The notes below the pieces were generated by a model. The model did no database searches. It was not told the DNA's origin and saw nothing but the letters and a program-made list of their open reading frames with translations. Position numbers and translations under genes: made by a program. DNA of 64,000 bases from Selaginella tamariscina (taxonomy: Eukaryota; Streptophyta; Lycopodiopsida; Selaginellales; Selaginellaceae), in contig PUQB01000079.1 of NCBI GenBank assembly GCA_003024785.1, positions 1-64,000 on the forward strand. The letters are read 5' to 3'. Below, in pieces: positions 1-11,900 of the stretch; position 1 is the stretch's first letter; every line of letters starts with the position of its first letter.

Positions 1-1642
1 TGCACGTACCTAATGGTAGGTATACCATATTTGTGTGGCAACTTTAAATAATAGTTTAAATATGTATTCCTTACATAAATAATAAGATAATTAAAATAAT
101 TAGTTTGTCTTTATTACATCACAATATAGTTTAGAAAGATGCACCTATAAATTAATTATATATCTAAAGTGACTAATGTGTGTGCGAATCCTTATGTAAA
201 TTTATTTATAAAAAAGAACTCTTAATCTATTTGTTATTCTTAATTTAGTGAGTTTATTTATATATTATACTTTTAACTCAATTATTATTTTTTAACTTAA
301 TAAATTTATCTTTAACTGAGTTATCATTCTTAACTTACTGAATTTATTTTTAATTCAATTGTTATTATTAATTTAGTTTTCTGCTGCTGCCTGGAATCAC
401 TTATAATTAATCCAATATCTTTGGTAATGTCACATGAGTTTAATATTTAAGATGATCATCCTTATATATCGTCTTGGGTTAATTATTTAATAATAATTAT
501 TATTAACATAGTGATGCATCTCTTAATTTAATTATTATCCTTAATATAGTGATTTTATTTAACTTAATAAGTTTATTTTTCTTAATTTAATTATTATCTC
601 TAACTACATAAAATTAGGTGAATATTAAAAATGTGTTAAAGTAATAAAGTTAATTATTTATATTAATATTTAAATTCTTATTTTTAAATTTAGATTTGAC
701 CTTATAACGCAAACTTAAAATAGTAGCTTAAATTATATTTAATCATAACAAATATATTCAATATGTTTTTATTATATTAATATTACATCCATACGCAGAG
801 TTTATTATATAAATTACATACTTTATAATAATTATAATAATAAATCAATTACGTCGGGTTCCGTATCATGCTTAGCTGGATAAGACACATTGCTTTGAAG
901 TTGACGTGAAGATGTTGTGTGTGTGTGTGTGTGTGTATCATAAATGTAAGTTTTACACCCTATACAACAGTATTTGCGCAATCTCTCTCTCTCACACACA
1001 CGCACGCACGCACGCACGCACGCACACACAGTTGCATTCTTAAAGCTTGCGACATTAGTGGAGGTTTAACCGATGATCATGTGGCTAATCAGAGTTTAAT
1101 CAATAGTAATGATATTAACATGGTTGAGTTTAATTGTATTAGAACGGCATGAAGAGTTTAAGGATGCAAACCACGTACGTAAGGTGGGCGTGCTACTTAG
1201 CTTAAGTTTGTTTTAGTTTTCATTTAATTAAGTAATAACTTTTCAGCTTATCAACTCATGATCTTAGTTTGAAAGGTAATTAATTATTATACTAATAAAG
1301 GTAATTATATAATTTATAAAATGTAAATTATTGAGAATCCCATACATGACGTGTGTATAATATGTCTTCACTGATATCAATATATTTTAATAATACTTAA
1401 TTGAATGATTTAAATTTTATTGATTTCTTTCTTATAAATAAGTATTTTAATAATATTATATTGTTGTATTATTAATGGAAAATAAAGTATACTTCTGATG
1501 ATATATATCTTAATTGAATAGAAATTTACTATCAGGCGCTTGTCATGCATAGAACAACATACAGAGTTTCCAGAAGCTACAAAACTACAAGACATAATGG
1601 GTTAACATACATAATAAGTAATATAATTAAACTGTATGTTTA

Positions 1643-1681
<39 letters not shown>

Positions 1682-1691
1682 CAAACTGTTT

Positions 1692-1725
<34 letters not shown>

Positions 1726-2060
1726 ATATATATATAATAATGACATGATGACTTTCGACTTAGGTTTACCGGAAGCTTTTTTATTTTATATATGTTACAA
1801 TTATATTATCACAATATCTAATATATATATATATATAAGTATAATTTACATTTTATAATGGTTTATATCAGATTATTTTATATAATATACTATTGAACAG
1901 ATGTTTTTTACTAGTTAAAATTCTACATGACTTAATTTATGAAATAATAAATAGTTAATGAATTATTTAATTATATATTAAAATATTAATTATTTAGTTC
2001 ATTCAAAAAATGTCCACTGTTGTTTAAATCACATGGGAACAACTCACTTGTTATGGCTTA
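1..2060. other. AT-rich non-coding DNA with microsatellites
   Basis: No convincing gene is seen. The stretch is strongly AT-rich and carries a (TG)n tract at about 914-936, a compound CT/CA/CGCA tract at about 981-1030, and long (TA)n tracts at about 1637-1676, 1690-1737 and 1821-1838. The open frames here are made of these repeats (His-Thr, Ile-Tyr) and are not credible proteins. Confidence 0.7.
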
Positions 2061-2232
2061 AACAATAGGTAGTGCCTTTCACACAATACCTCCTGCAACG
2101 TAAACCCGAGGATTTGACAATTGCATTACATCTATCTCCTGCCTTTGATATCATTTTGGAAGCCTTATTCTCGATTTTATGTTCATCAATCCTTAAGCAG
2201 GCTCATCCACGAGACTCAAGCACCCATGGAGA

Positions 2233-4432
2233 TCACCAAAACAACAAAATATCTCCGTTACGTCGTCTGTCTCGTGCCTCCTCATAAAAACTGTCCTTCC
2301 CGTACACAACCCACAACATAACCTTTTTTCGCGCTTCGTTTCTTGCTGCAGCGAGAAAGCTCTCATACGTTCCCTTGTGCGTGTTCTCCGGATCGAAAGC
2401 CGTAGTAATCTGGATACCAATAACAAACCCCAGGTCTGCGTAATAACAGTACAATCCCTTCTGCGACGGGTTGCTTGGCAAGGAAAGCACTCTACCCGCC
2501 CCCTCAAATCCTGGAAATGTCCCACTGAATTCCACCACTGTCTCGGGTTCGAAGCGGATCACGAAGTCTTCTTCAATCTTCAGCCTCGAAGACCTGAGGG
2601 CCAACATAGTAGCAGCCTCTGCGTTCAACCCAATGCGGGCTTTTCACGTTTTCTGACCTCATCGTTGCAGTCCACCTCCTTATCGCCAACTCAGTCCCTC
2701 CCGCTGGAGTTGCTCATAGTTCTTGGCTATCTGCACCTGCGTGTACCTTAGAAAAAGCCTCTGTCATACACGCACCTCTCCCTTCCTGGCTGTAGAAGCA
2801 CCTACTCAATAGTGCCCGTGGAACTGAACGGCATCTTGCCCCCGCAACGACATCGATGAACTCTTCCAACCGGCCTAGCCTCTGCTCTTCCTTGATGTGA
2901 CCCACAATGAAGTCTCGGATAGTATCTCCAGTCTCCTCGAATGCAGGAGTGCCATACTGAGATACCAGCCGTGGAACTCTACCAGTCTTCTGGAGAAACT
3001 CCAGATCCTCACTCCAGCTTGCTGGCTTTCAATGAGCTTCAAGTATTTCTCAAGCTCCTTTTCCTGCACAAAAGATACAGTAAACCGAATCAAGGAGACC
3101 GCATTGCTTACACTGAAAGCAGGGTAAGCCATGTAGTAGGGGACAGGCTTGTCGGTAAAAAGCAGCTTATAGACGTCACTGCCAATGGAAGCACAAGTCA
3201 CGTAAACGAGGTTCTCAGTTAACAAAGTGAGGAAATCGATGCCGCCTCCCTCTCCTTTCTTGGGAGTAGAGACTGGCCTTCTCACCAATGTCAAAGTAGT
3301 TCCCGTCGTCCACAAGCACGTACAGCCTGTTTTTCTTTTTCCTGGGAAAGCCACCCAATGACGGCCCTATCCCCTCGCAGGAGCTTCAGCTCGGACATAG
3401 CTTCCGGATCATCGTGGAAAGCCACCATGAGCGCCTCAAGGTAGCTGTGAGATGGCCTGCTGCAAAAGATCCCCTGCATAATATATTACGCGACACCTGT
3501 CTCCCTCTTGAACTTCCCGTGCAAATATGCCGCAACAGCACCAAAAATGAAAGATTTGCCAGCCCCAGGCAAGCCCGTGTAAACTGAACGGCCGACAAGT
3601 GCTTCTTCTACGAATTTCAGCACCTTTGGAAAACTCCTCCCGACCCATAAACGGATTTCCGACGGAACGAGGTCAGATCGCAGCACGGGCAACTGCACTG
3701 TTGTTACCATTTCTGGATTTGCCAAATGAGCCTTCTCAAGACTGTCTCCCACGGAAGCCCCGGACAAGTTTCGCTTCGTTTCCCAATCAATCCGTACAGA
3801 ACCTAACAATGGACATGTGAGACAAGGATTTGAAACGGTGACAAAAGGCTTACTTTCAACAGTTTTCGCTAAAAGTGTGAGCTTCGGCTTCGTCATTTCT
3901 AGCACGTTTATTACCTGCAAACCGTTGTCTTCAGTATTCGGAAAATAAAGACACGATGGGAATGGAAGACCAAGCCATATTGCAGCAAGGGGGAACAGCT
4001 GAAATCACGAGGGCATTCTGACTGACCTCAATGGCATATGAAGGGAGTGCAGATACAAAGAAATGAAAACAAACTTCGAGGACTTCAACGGGCTTTTTCG
4101 CAGGAAATAGAAAACAAGAACAAGAAAAAAAATAAAAATAGGGGCTTTGCTTACCAGATACACCGACTCCATGGCTCACTGAAACACATTCCGAGTTAGA
4201 ACCCAAGCAACAAATAGAAGAATGCATGGCAATGCTTACCTTGAAGCAAAAGAAGCTCCTTCTTGCGCAACTGCTGCTCCTTCTTGCGCAACTGCTCCTT
4301 CTCCTTGCCCCAATACTGCATAAGGTTTTGGTTGCCATCGTTAAGGGCATGTAGATAAGATGTCCCGGCGTCCTTGAATCTGCTTCTCCACATTCTCAAT
4401 TTCAGCCTTGCAGCGTTGCAAGGGGTCTCCAT
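2233..4432 (-). pseudogene. Frame-broken P-loop NTPase, possibly Crinkler/RHS-type
   Basis: On the minus strand a chain of higher-GC open segments in different frames reads as one protein. It starts with a charged coiled-coil-like segment (4432 to about 4240, repeated LRKKE), then a segment at 3486-3920 ending in a Walker A motif GLPGAGKS (about 3555-3580). A Walker B-like LVDDG follows at about 3310-3330 in another frame, and further segments run to a stop near 2233. The order of N-terminal region, GxPGxGKS and an aspartate-rich strand resembles the NTPase of Crinkler/RHS-type proteins found in oomycetes and some plants, but that assignment is weak. At least four frame changes occur, in both directions. 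Some joints may be introns (an acceptor lies at about 3921). It could be a decayed gene or a real gene with assembly indels. Tandem AAACCCTA motifs lie just upstream. Confidence 0.45.
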
Positions 4433-4450
4433 TCGTCCGGAAACGACGAT

Positions 4451-4478
4451 AAAACCCTAGAAAATCAATGAAACCCTA
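4451..4478 (-). promoter_or_regulatory. Paired telo-box motifs
   Basis: Two AAACCCTA motifs about 20 bp apart lie immediately upstream of the NTPase gene start. Telo-boxes are known plant promoter elements of housekeeping genes. Confidence 0.4.
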
Positions 4479-4670
4479 CGTGATAAGGTCTAGGATGGTG
4501 GAGTCCTAACTTGGACGGAATATTCTAATATCAGAGTCTTTGCCACGTCAACTGTTCCATCGATTGTTGTGTAGCCAATCGTCACAACGATTAGTTTCTT
4601 TATACCTTATTCTCTAGAGTCTCTTCTTTTTACCATAAGTTATTATAAGATTGTAAAAGCATAAATTATA

Positions 4671-5010
4671 TTTTATTTGTGGGATAAAATAAATACATTT
4701 CAAATTTATATGCATAGTCAATTAGTTTAAGGCTAATAACAAAAGCCCCCCACACGCATGGTGACAAAGTTGATGAGTAACTTACAGTCATGTACAAAAG
4801 ATAATACATTTTTATAACTGTTAACGGATTATACCTTTACACAAAACAATTATGAAATCTATGTTTCATTTGTGGTATAAAATAAATATATTTCAAATCT
4901 ATATGCATAGCTAATTACTTTAATGTTAAGAACAGCCTCATTTTAAGGAATAGGGAGTTACTCAAAAGCCTCACACATTCTTGGTAACAAAGTTGATGAG
5001 CAACCTAAAG
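4671..5010. repeat. Imperfect direct repeat, two copies
   Basis: Copy 1 at about 4671-4790 and copy 2 at about 4863-5010 share blocks such as ATATGCATAG and ACAAAGTTGATGAG in the same order. Copy 2 has an extra insertion of about 38 bp. No coding capacity is seen. Confidence 0.6.
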
Positions 5011-5060
5011 CTATATAATTATTATATTTCGTAATTTTTATTATGATTGTTCTGTATTCT

Positions 5061-5255
5061 GAATGTTAATTATTATTTATTATACTATGTTAATGAGCCA
5101 TAAATATTATAAGAAACATGCAGGTGTATTTAGGTATTTACAAGAAACTTTACGTAAAATTAGTAATTCCATTTAGAAAACTCTTACCCTCATTTTCTTG
5201 TATTTAGTTTCAATGAGTTTGGCATGTCAAACCCCCTAGGGTTGACCTAACCCCA
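5061..5255 (+). repeat. Left arm of inverted repeat flanking the chromovirus
   Basis: The reverse complement of this stretch matches 9956-10220 in several ordered blocks, including GGTCAACCCTAGGG, GGTAAGAGTTTTC and GTTAACATAGT. The chromovirus inserted into the spacer between the arms, so the inverted repeat is older than the element. Confidence 0.55.
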
Positions 5256-5515
5256 CATATATTAAGTAGAATGAAAGTTCTTGAGTTCATGATTGAGCTT
5301 GTTATTCTTTTACTGGTGTAAGTTCTAGCTTGTCTCATCAAGACATAACACTTTGTTGTGATGCCTCAACTTCTAGACAATAAAGATACGTTCCACCTTC
5401 GCGATAGCCTACCCTCATTTATAAGGTCTTGTTAAACTGCATATTTCAAGGGTTAGAGGTTGAGGCATGTCTCCAACCTCCGCCTCTACATCAATTTAAG
5501 AGTAGCACTCATAGT

Positions 5516-6342
5516 TGTCAAGCCACGATTTAGGAACAAGGAAATGAGCAAGATTCCGAGAACAAGGAGGCTTGACTCAAGAGCAGGACAAGGAGTAGGA
5601 CAGAACTTGAAACTCAGGAACAAGGAACAAACAAGGAGCAGGACAAGGAACAGAATAGGAACTGGAGCAAAATAGGAACTAGGAACTCAGGAGTAGGACA
5701 AGGAGCAAGATAAACTGGAGAAGGATAGCAGGACAAGGAGCAGGATAGGAATTGGAGCAGGATAGCAGGACAAGGAGATAGGAACCAGAGTAAGATAGCA
5801 AGACAAGGAGCTGGATAGGAACCGGAACATGATAACAAGACAAGGATCTGGATAGGAACAAGAGCAGGATAACAGAACAGGGAGTAGGACAGGAACTAGT
5901 AACTCAGGAATCAGGAGTAGGACAGGATCAAGACAAGAACATGACAGGATCCGAGAGCAAGACAAGAGCATGATAGGAACCAGAGGCAAGACAAGAGCAG
6001 GAGGCAAGGAGCAAGATACAAACAAGACAAGAATAAGAATGATCGTAGAATGACTAGTGTTGATAGTAACTGATTGTACAACAATTAAGTCAGAGCTTTT
6101 ATGCTCACAACTCCAAGAGCTAATCTAGGCATGAATGCTAAAAGTGGTTGCATGCATCTAAAAGTGGCTGCATGCATGCAGAGGCTAAGATGAGTCCACA
6201 TGTCCCTTATCTTCTAGGCATATCCTATAGGCATATCCTAAAATATCCTGTAATCCGTATCCTGTATCTGGAATCCCTGTAGGAATATCTTGCAACCCGT
6301 ATCCTGTATCCGGAATCCTGTATCCTGTATCGGGTCGTGACA
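5516..6342 (-). repeat. 3' LTR of the chromovirus
   Basis: It is 827 bp, in the same orientation as 8843-9657. Most of it is a purine-rich array of short units related to AGGACAAGGAGCAGGATAGG, followed by a TATCCTGTA-rich end. The minus-strand terminus is TGTCACGACC. Confidence 0.85.
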
Positions 6343-6888
6343 GCACCTCCTCCCTAAAGACGAGTTCCACAAGTCTTGGGACCTGGTTTAGTAGGATAAT
6401 GCCGATGGAAAGCAGCAACTTTGGAAGAAGCATGGAGTAAGTTGGATGCAGGTTTCCAAGTGCGATCAGTAGGCAAATAACCTTTCCAATCCACCAAGTA
6501 TTAGAGTTGGCGATGATGAAGACGAAAATCAAGGATGGCTGCAACTTCGTACTCAAGTTCAGTGTCAATGACCACAGGAGGGAGGAGAAGAAGCACGACC
6601 GAGAAGAGAAGAAGGATGATACGGTTCCAACAAGGAGGTGTGAAACACAAAATAAAGTTTCACCGTAGATGGTAACTCGAGTGGAAAGCTACAAGATTGA
6701 CCTCTGCCACAATCTGTAAGGGCCCAATCGTTGAAAATCCAACTTAGAAGAAGGCATGTTGGTGCGAATATGTCGACGAAGAAGCCAAACGAGGTCACCA
6801 ACCTTGTATGTAGGTGCTGGTTGACGGTAAGTATCAGCATGATGCTTGTACCGTTCTTGTGCCTGCTGAAGATAAACCCGGAGATCAT
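6343..6888 (-). pseudogene. Integrase C-terminus and chromodomain of the chromovirus
   Basis: Minus-strand frames read an integrase C-terminal segment (ELPSTVKLYFVFHTSLLEPY, about 6615-6680) followed by a chromodomain recognisable by YEVAAILDF and YLVDWKGYLPTDRTWKPASN (about 6390-6570). The parts lie in different frames, and a TAA replaces the expected glutamine codon just before YLVDW, so the product is broken. Chromodomains at the integrase C-terminus define plant chromoviruses. Confidence 0.75.
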
Positions 6889-7176
6889 CTTGTACCTGAC
6901 AAAGATGCTGGAGACGATCCTGTATTACAGGAGTGGAAGAAGGAGAAGCAGGAGGAGCAACCTATAATGCTGATGAACTGATAGGAGGTGAATCATGAGT
7001 GGAAAGAGCTTGCGGATGTACTGAGGAACTGACATGAGTTGAATCAGGAGTACATGAGGTGAATCCTGTCGAGGAGGAATCTTTAACACTAATACAGGAT
7101 TGGAAGAACTCTGTACAAGAAATCGCGAACTATGGAGAGCCTGAGAATGTGCTGACGAACTGATAGGAGGTGGATC

Positions 7177-7896
7177 CTATTGAGGAGGAACCTTCGGAAA
7201 CCGGGAACTGAGGAAAGCCTGAGAATGTGTTGACAAACTGACAGGAGGTGGATCCTGTCGAGGAGGAGTCTTCAACACTGATACAGGAACATGCATAATC
7301 AATCCTGAAGCTTGTACTGCCTCAAACACTAAGGACGTATCCTGCACGTAGGAAGGTACAAGATTGATCCTGGCTGCCGGAGAGGAAAACGTGAGTGTCC
7401 TAGACCTCCAGTCAATCTGAGGATTTGCAACCACAACCATGCATGCCCAAAACGATGGGAGTCGACCGAGTCTTGATCAAGTTGAAGGAAATCGAATAGT
7501 TAAATGCGCCATGACTGCAAAGAGAGGTGTGGTAGCATGAGTAACTACGCCTAAAGCAATTAGACGACCATCGGCCACCTCTACAGGAACTGCACGCTTC
7601 AACTTTACCACTAGAATGCCATGTTGAGTTGCAAAAGTGTCATCCATGAAACATGCATTTGCACCAGTGTCTAACATGGCAAACTTCTTAAGCTCTCGAT
7701 CGTTGAGGTGAATGTGTACAGGAAACTTGAGTGATGGAATGGTATGAGCAACACCAATGGAGCATGCACCGTCGTCCAGCTTCGCAGCTCTTAGACGAAG
7801 TGGACATTGAACTTTAATTTCAACTTCACGTGTCTTGAACTTCCTAGCTTTAGCAGGACATTCTGCCACCTTGTGTCCTGCTTCACCACAATACAA
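7177..7896 (-). pseudogene. Zinc knuckle and aspartic protease of the chromovirus
   Basis: The open frame at 7477-7896 begins near a CCHC zinc knuckle (CGEAGHKVAEC) and continues into a retroviral-type aspartic protease with the catalytic DTG in MLDTGANACFMDD. A further open segment (7177-7440, starting MVVVANPQIDWRSRTLTF) continues the region towards the missing reverse transcriptase. The break at about 7440-7480 shifts the frame. A functional polyprotein is not present. Confidence 0.8.
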
Positions 7897-8179
7897 GCAT
7901 AAGTTCTCACCGCGACGACGTTGCTCTCTGCAACTGAAAGTGGACCACGCTTGTATTTCTCAACCTCCATAGGACTACTCCAGAAAGTGTCGCAGGAACA
8001 TGTGCCACAGCTACAGGATTGGCTTGCAGGAATTGCTGACGGGATCTTTCCGACGACGCTCAAAGAAATGGTTGTCGCAGCGAACGGCTTGTTGCATGAT
8101 CTCCGCTAATGTTTGAGCATCCGGTAATGTAAGGAGAAGGTCCTTCACGTCATCCTCAACCCCAAATGGAAGTGTTCGA

Positions 8180-8755
8180 TCAATGCAGTCTCATCCTATG
8201 GAATGTTCGTGCAAAGTTGCTGAAATGCGGATGCATAAACAGAAACTGGTCGGGTCCTTGTGTGAGCTTCCGTAACTTCATGCATGCAGAATGGTACTTA
8301 TCAGGATCTCCAAAACATGCTTCAAAGGCAGCCATGAATCCTTCAAAGTCGTCCATCAATGGGTCGTCACGCTCCAGTAAAGGAGCAACCCAAGCCAATG
8401 GAGATCCAACCAGTAAGGATGCCAAAAGGCCAACCTTTTGTGCATCATCGAGTAGCGGCGTGGTTGCATGCGGATCAAGAGTCGAATCTGATTCAGGAAA
8501 CTTAAAAATCAACACGATTGCCACTGAACTTTTCTGGCATGCTGATCTTCAGCTCTGAAGAAAAGTTCGATGAAGAGGGAACCACCGATGCTTGAGAGAG
8601 AGCCTGCGCAGCAGCCTTGGAGGATGCATCAACAGCTGCATGTGCCGCATTGGTGGAACCTTACAGATCGGTGACCACTTGGCGCAAAGTGGCCAGCTCA
8701 TGAAGCAACATTTGGTGCTCGTGTTGAAAGTGCTCAAAATCAGCCATGATCTATG
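8180..8755 (-). pseudogene. Gag segment of the chromovirus
   Basis: The frame 8180-8524 reads a Ty3-type gag core, with PLLDDAQKVGLLASLLVGSP, AWVAPLLERDDPLMDDFEGF and an F..CFGDPDK motif. Upstream open sequence to about 8745 is probably the gag N-terminus in another frame. It sits just inside the 5' LTR, as expected. Confidence 0.75.
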
Positions 8756-8842
8756 AAAGAAAAAGGAGAAAACGAAGGAAAAGATTCAAGAAAAAAAAAG
8801 TAGCTGGGAAACAGAGAGCTATGAAAGGAGTTATTATCAAAC

Positions 8843-9657
8843 TATCAAGCCACAATCATGAACAAAGAAGTGAGCAGGATTCTGAGAACAAGGAGGCTTA
8901 ACTCAGGAGCAAGACAAAGAGTAGGACAGGAACTTGAAACTCAGGAACATAACAAGGAGCAACAAGGAGCAGGATAGTAACCGGAGCAGGATAGGAACTA
9001 GGAACTCAGGAGTAGGACAAGGAGCAGGATAGGAACTAGAGCAGGATAGCAGGACAAGGAGCAAGATAGCAGGACAAGGAGCTGGATAGGAACCGGAGTA
9101 AGATAGCAAGACAAGGAGCTAGATAGGAACCGGAGCAGGATAACAGAACAGGAGCAAGACAAGAACTGGGAACTCAGGAATCAGGAGTAGGACAGGATCA
9201 GGAGCGAGACAAGAACAGGACAGGATCCGAGAGCAAGACAAGAGCATGATAAGAACCAGAGGCAAGACAAGAGCAGGAGGCAAGGAGCAAGATACAAACA
9301 AGACAAGAACAAGAATTATCATAGAATGACTGGTGTTGATAATAACTGATTGTATAACAATTAGGTCAGAGCTTTTATACTCACAACTCCAAGAGCTAAT
9401 TAGGCATGAGTGCTAAAAGTGGTTGCATGCATCTAAAAGTGGCTGCATGCATGTAAAGGCTAAGATGAGTCCACATGTCCCTTATCCTCTAGGCATATCT
9501 TGTGGCATATCATGTAGGCATATCCTGTAGGAATATCCTATAAGAATATCCTGTAACCCATATCCTGTATATGGAATCCCTATAGGAATATTGTGTAGGA
9601 ATATTCTACAACCCGTATCATGTATCTGAAATCCTGTATCTGTATTGGGTCGTGACA
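8843..9657 (-). repeat. 5' LTR of the chromovirus
   Basis: It is 815 bp, a direct repeat of 5516-6342 with many point differences and small gaps. The sequence just inside it (minus strand, from 8842) begins GTTTGATAATAACTCC. This may be a decayed primer-binding site, but the match to initiator tRNA-Met is too poor to claim. Confidence 0.85.
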
Positions 9658-9955
9658 ATAGCTAAATAGGACATATTCGTGTTCTTGTTCAATTGTGCAT
9701 GAGCATGTCGAGCATGTTAGGTTTCATGAGGCAAGATCCTAAAGTCTACTTAGGTTATCGGTTTGGAGGGTGGACTTAGGGTAGGACCCTAGGTCTCATC
9801 CCTATCTGGATATCTGGGTTTGACTCTTAAGGTTGTATTGAAAGACTTAGCATTGCTCATGTAGGGTGTTGATGCTTAATAGCCACTTGGAAGCCACGTG
9901 TTGTCATGTGTTAGCCCTTTGGGTTACACCTAAACCCTAACTTAATGGGTTTATA

Positions 9956-10220
9956 GCGTGGGGTTAAGTCAACCCTAGGGATATTTTTAAATATATCTAA
10001 CATGTAAAACTCACCAGAACCAACTAGGAACTTAAAGAACATAAAAAATCAAGGTAAGAGTTTTCAAGATGGAAGTGCTAGCTTTGCCTAAAGTTTTCTA
10101 CAAGTACATAATGACACTCGGCCGGATCATCATTAGATACCCAGGTGCACTAAGTGAGCCTATTTTCTCAACACCTATAGCTTGTTAACATAGTTTGATA
10201 TGTAACAATAATTAATGTCC
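9956..10220 (-). repeat. Right arm of inverted repeat flanking the chromovirus
   Basis: It pairs with 5061-5255 in inverted orientation (see that entry). Removing the chromovirus and one target copy leaves about 560 bp between the arms. Confidence 0.55.
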
Positions 10221-10379
10221 AAAATAAAGAGTAGCCATAGTAAAAACTATGACTATTGATAGCTTCATCCACAACCTTGCTGACTAGTTAATTGGCCTCG
10301 TCCTATACCCTAGCTTGAGGACTTGGTCTTCATTTGAACAACACACACTTCCTTTAGGATAGGATCAGAGGTCATAGAA

Positions 10380-11100
10380 GGTCCGAGAGTGGGCATAGTC
10401 ATAGGAACATGACAAACACGTTGTGATGCTCCCAATGTAATTTTCAAATCATTGTGCAATCCTCAATGCTTACTCCATGGTCTGGGGACCAAATCCTTCT
10501 ACCAAGCCAACCAAGTCAAGACAAAGAGCAGGCCACAACAAACCCAATTGCACACATTTTGTCACGGTCAAATCCTCACAATTAACAAGGTTTCGGAACT
10601 TGATCTCGAAGTACTAAACAATTTCTCATGACAATTGCTTCAAGTCATGAAATTCATAAAAGCTGCAACATAGTCCTCTAGCTTGCCAAAAGCATGCTTG
10701 AAACAATGAGATAAACTGCTCCAATCTTGTTAATAAGCGATGGGGATACCATTGTACCATTGCAAAACAAGTCCTTACAAAACACGTTGGGAACTCTCAC
10801 AATCATTGGGATTTTGACCATTCATAGTAGTTAGCAATCCCTTGAAAGTGTTCTCACCAATGGTACATGTCCACTCCAACTTCCCCCTTGAAGAACTCAA
10901 GATGAACACGAGATGGACTTGCATTCTACTGCATACCTTAATGAATCCCTTACTAGAGAGCTTTTTGATTCACCAAGCTCAACTTCAATGCGTTGAATGA
11001 TTGGAGTCACCTCTCTTTGTTCACCATTTACATCAAAACAAACTAAAGAGAACACAAGGGGGAAGAAGAAGAACAACATAAAAGCTTTTAAGCCTTTGAA
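10380..11100 (-). pseudogene. Degenerate retrotransposon gag relic
   Basis: Minus-strand translation in mixed frames gives fragments such as WYNGIPIAY, HAFGKLEDYVAAFMNF and RDQVPK. These resemble the gag core of plant Ty3-type elements. Stops and frame changes are frequent and no LTR pair was identified, so this is an old relic separate from the 5516-9657 element. Confidence 0.5.
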
Positions 11101-11399
11101 GAGACATCCAACATCTTCAACAATGAGAGACTTAAAGTGAAAATATGATTTTCTCTAGGTATTTATACAAGGTCACTACGCCAAAATTAAAATTCATGTG
11201 GTTATAGATAACGATGCCAAGATTAGAATCCACGTGGCTATAAATAACCATGCTGGAACTAGAATCCACGTGGTTGTAGTACACTATTTGTATAAGTATA
11301 TATGCTTGTTTATATACATACTACTTATGTGTATAATGTGCTTATAAAAAACTAATTTTTTGAAAGAAAAAAATCAAAAGTACTTAAAGTATGTATTGT

Positions 11400-11900
11400 G
11401 TCATAGTTCTAACCTGGTGGGTGGAGAGGCAAAGGTTATGACATTTGTTATTAGAGTGGTCCCGGGTTCAATTCTCATCATGGAATGAACTTTGAGTAAA
11501 GCTCACACCATTAAGGTCGGCGCACTTGTTCTTGCCTAGCTAAACCCTTCGATCACATGTGTACAACCAAGCACCTCTGGCTCGATTGACATGTGATGCG
11601 AGCCAAGCATGAGTAGAAGCGTCTCTGGTTGCACCTTTTAAAGGAAGGCCTTTGCATGAGTAGAAACGTCTTTGGCTGTACCTTCTGGAGGAAGGCATAG
11701 TAGCAACCCTTGAGTCTGTGGATGAGGGCATCCACTTTCTCAAATGGATGGAGAGTTTCATAGTTCTAACCTGGTAGGTTTGACTACTTAGGTAAAGATT
11801 GTGGGTAAAGATTATGGGATATGTGGGCAAAAACCCCATCATGATTGGAGAGTTTCATAGTTCTAACCTTGTGGGTTGAGTACCTGGGTTAAAAATTGTG
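11400..11900. repeat. Repeated tRNA-like motif cluster
   Basis: The block CATAGTTCTAACCTGGTGGG occurs at about 11402, and variants occur at about 11759 and 11856. The first copy continues to a B-box-like GGTTCAATTCTC at about 11467, suggesting a tRNA-derived (SINE-like) origin. The last two copies share a downstream stretch ending near TATGTGGG. Confidence 0.45.

Larger units (their letters stand above)
5516..9657 (-). mobile_element. Ty3/gypsy chromovirus, internally deleted
   Basis: The element runs on the minus strand. Two direct long terminal repeats bound it, beginning TGTCA/TATCA and ending TGACA on the plus strand. They are flanked by a near-perfect 5-bp target duplication (ATAGT at 5511-5515, ATAGC at 9658-9662). 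In minus-strand order the 2.5-kb interior holds a gag segment, a CCHC zinc knuckle with an aspartic protease, the C-terminal end of integrase, and a chromodomain. Reverse transcriptase, RNase H and the integrase core are absent, so it is non-autonomous. A purine-rich tract (AGGGAGGAGG) lies directly beside the 5516-6342 repeat, as expected of a polypurine tract. Substitutions and indels between the repeats indicate an old insertion. Confidence 0.88.

Noticed and set aside
832-1152. Open frames on both strands rich in His-Thr or Cys-Val
   Set aside because: They are translations of (TG)n and CACGCA microsatellites with no other support.
1545-1858. Ile-Tyr-rich open frames
   Set aside because: Pure (TA)n repeat translations.
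5614-6025. Leu/Ser/Pro-rich open frames up to 112 residues on the minus strand
   Set aside because: They are translations of the purine-rich tandem array inside the LTR, and the same artefact appears in the other LTR at 8903-9322.
8825-8842. Primer-binding site for initiator tRNA-Met
   Set aside because: Only loose similarity to the usual TGGTATCAGAGC; not enough to annotate.
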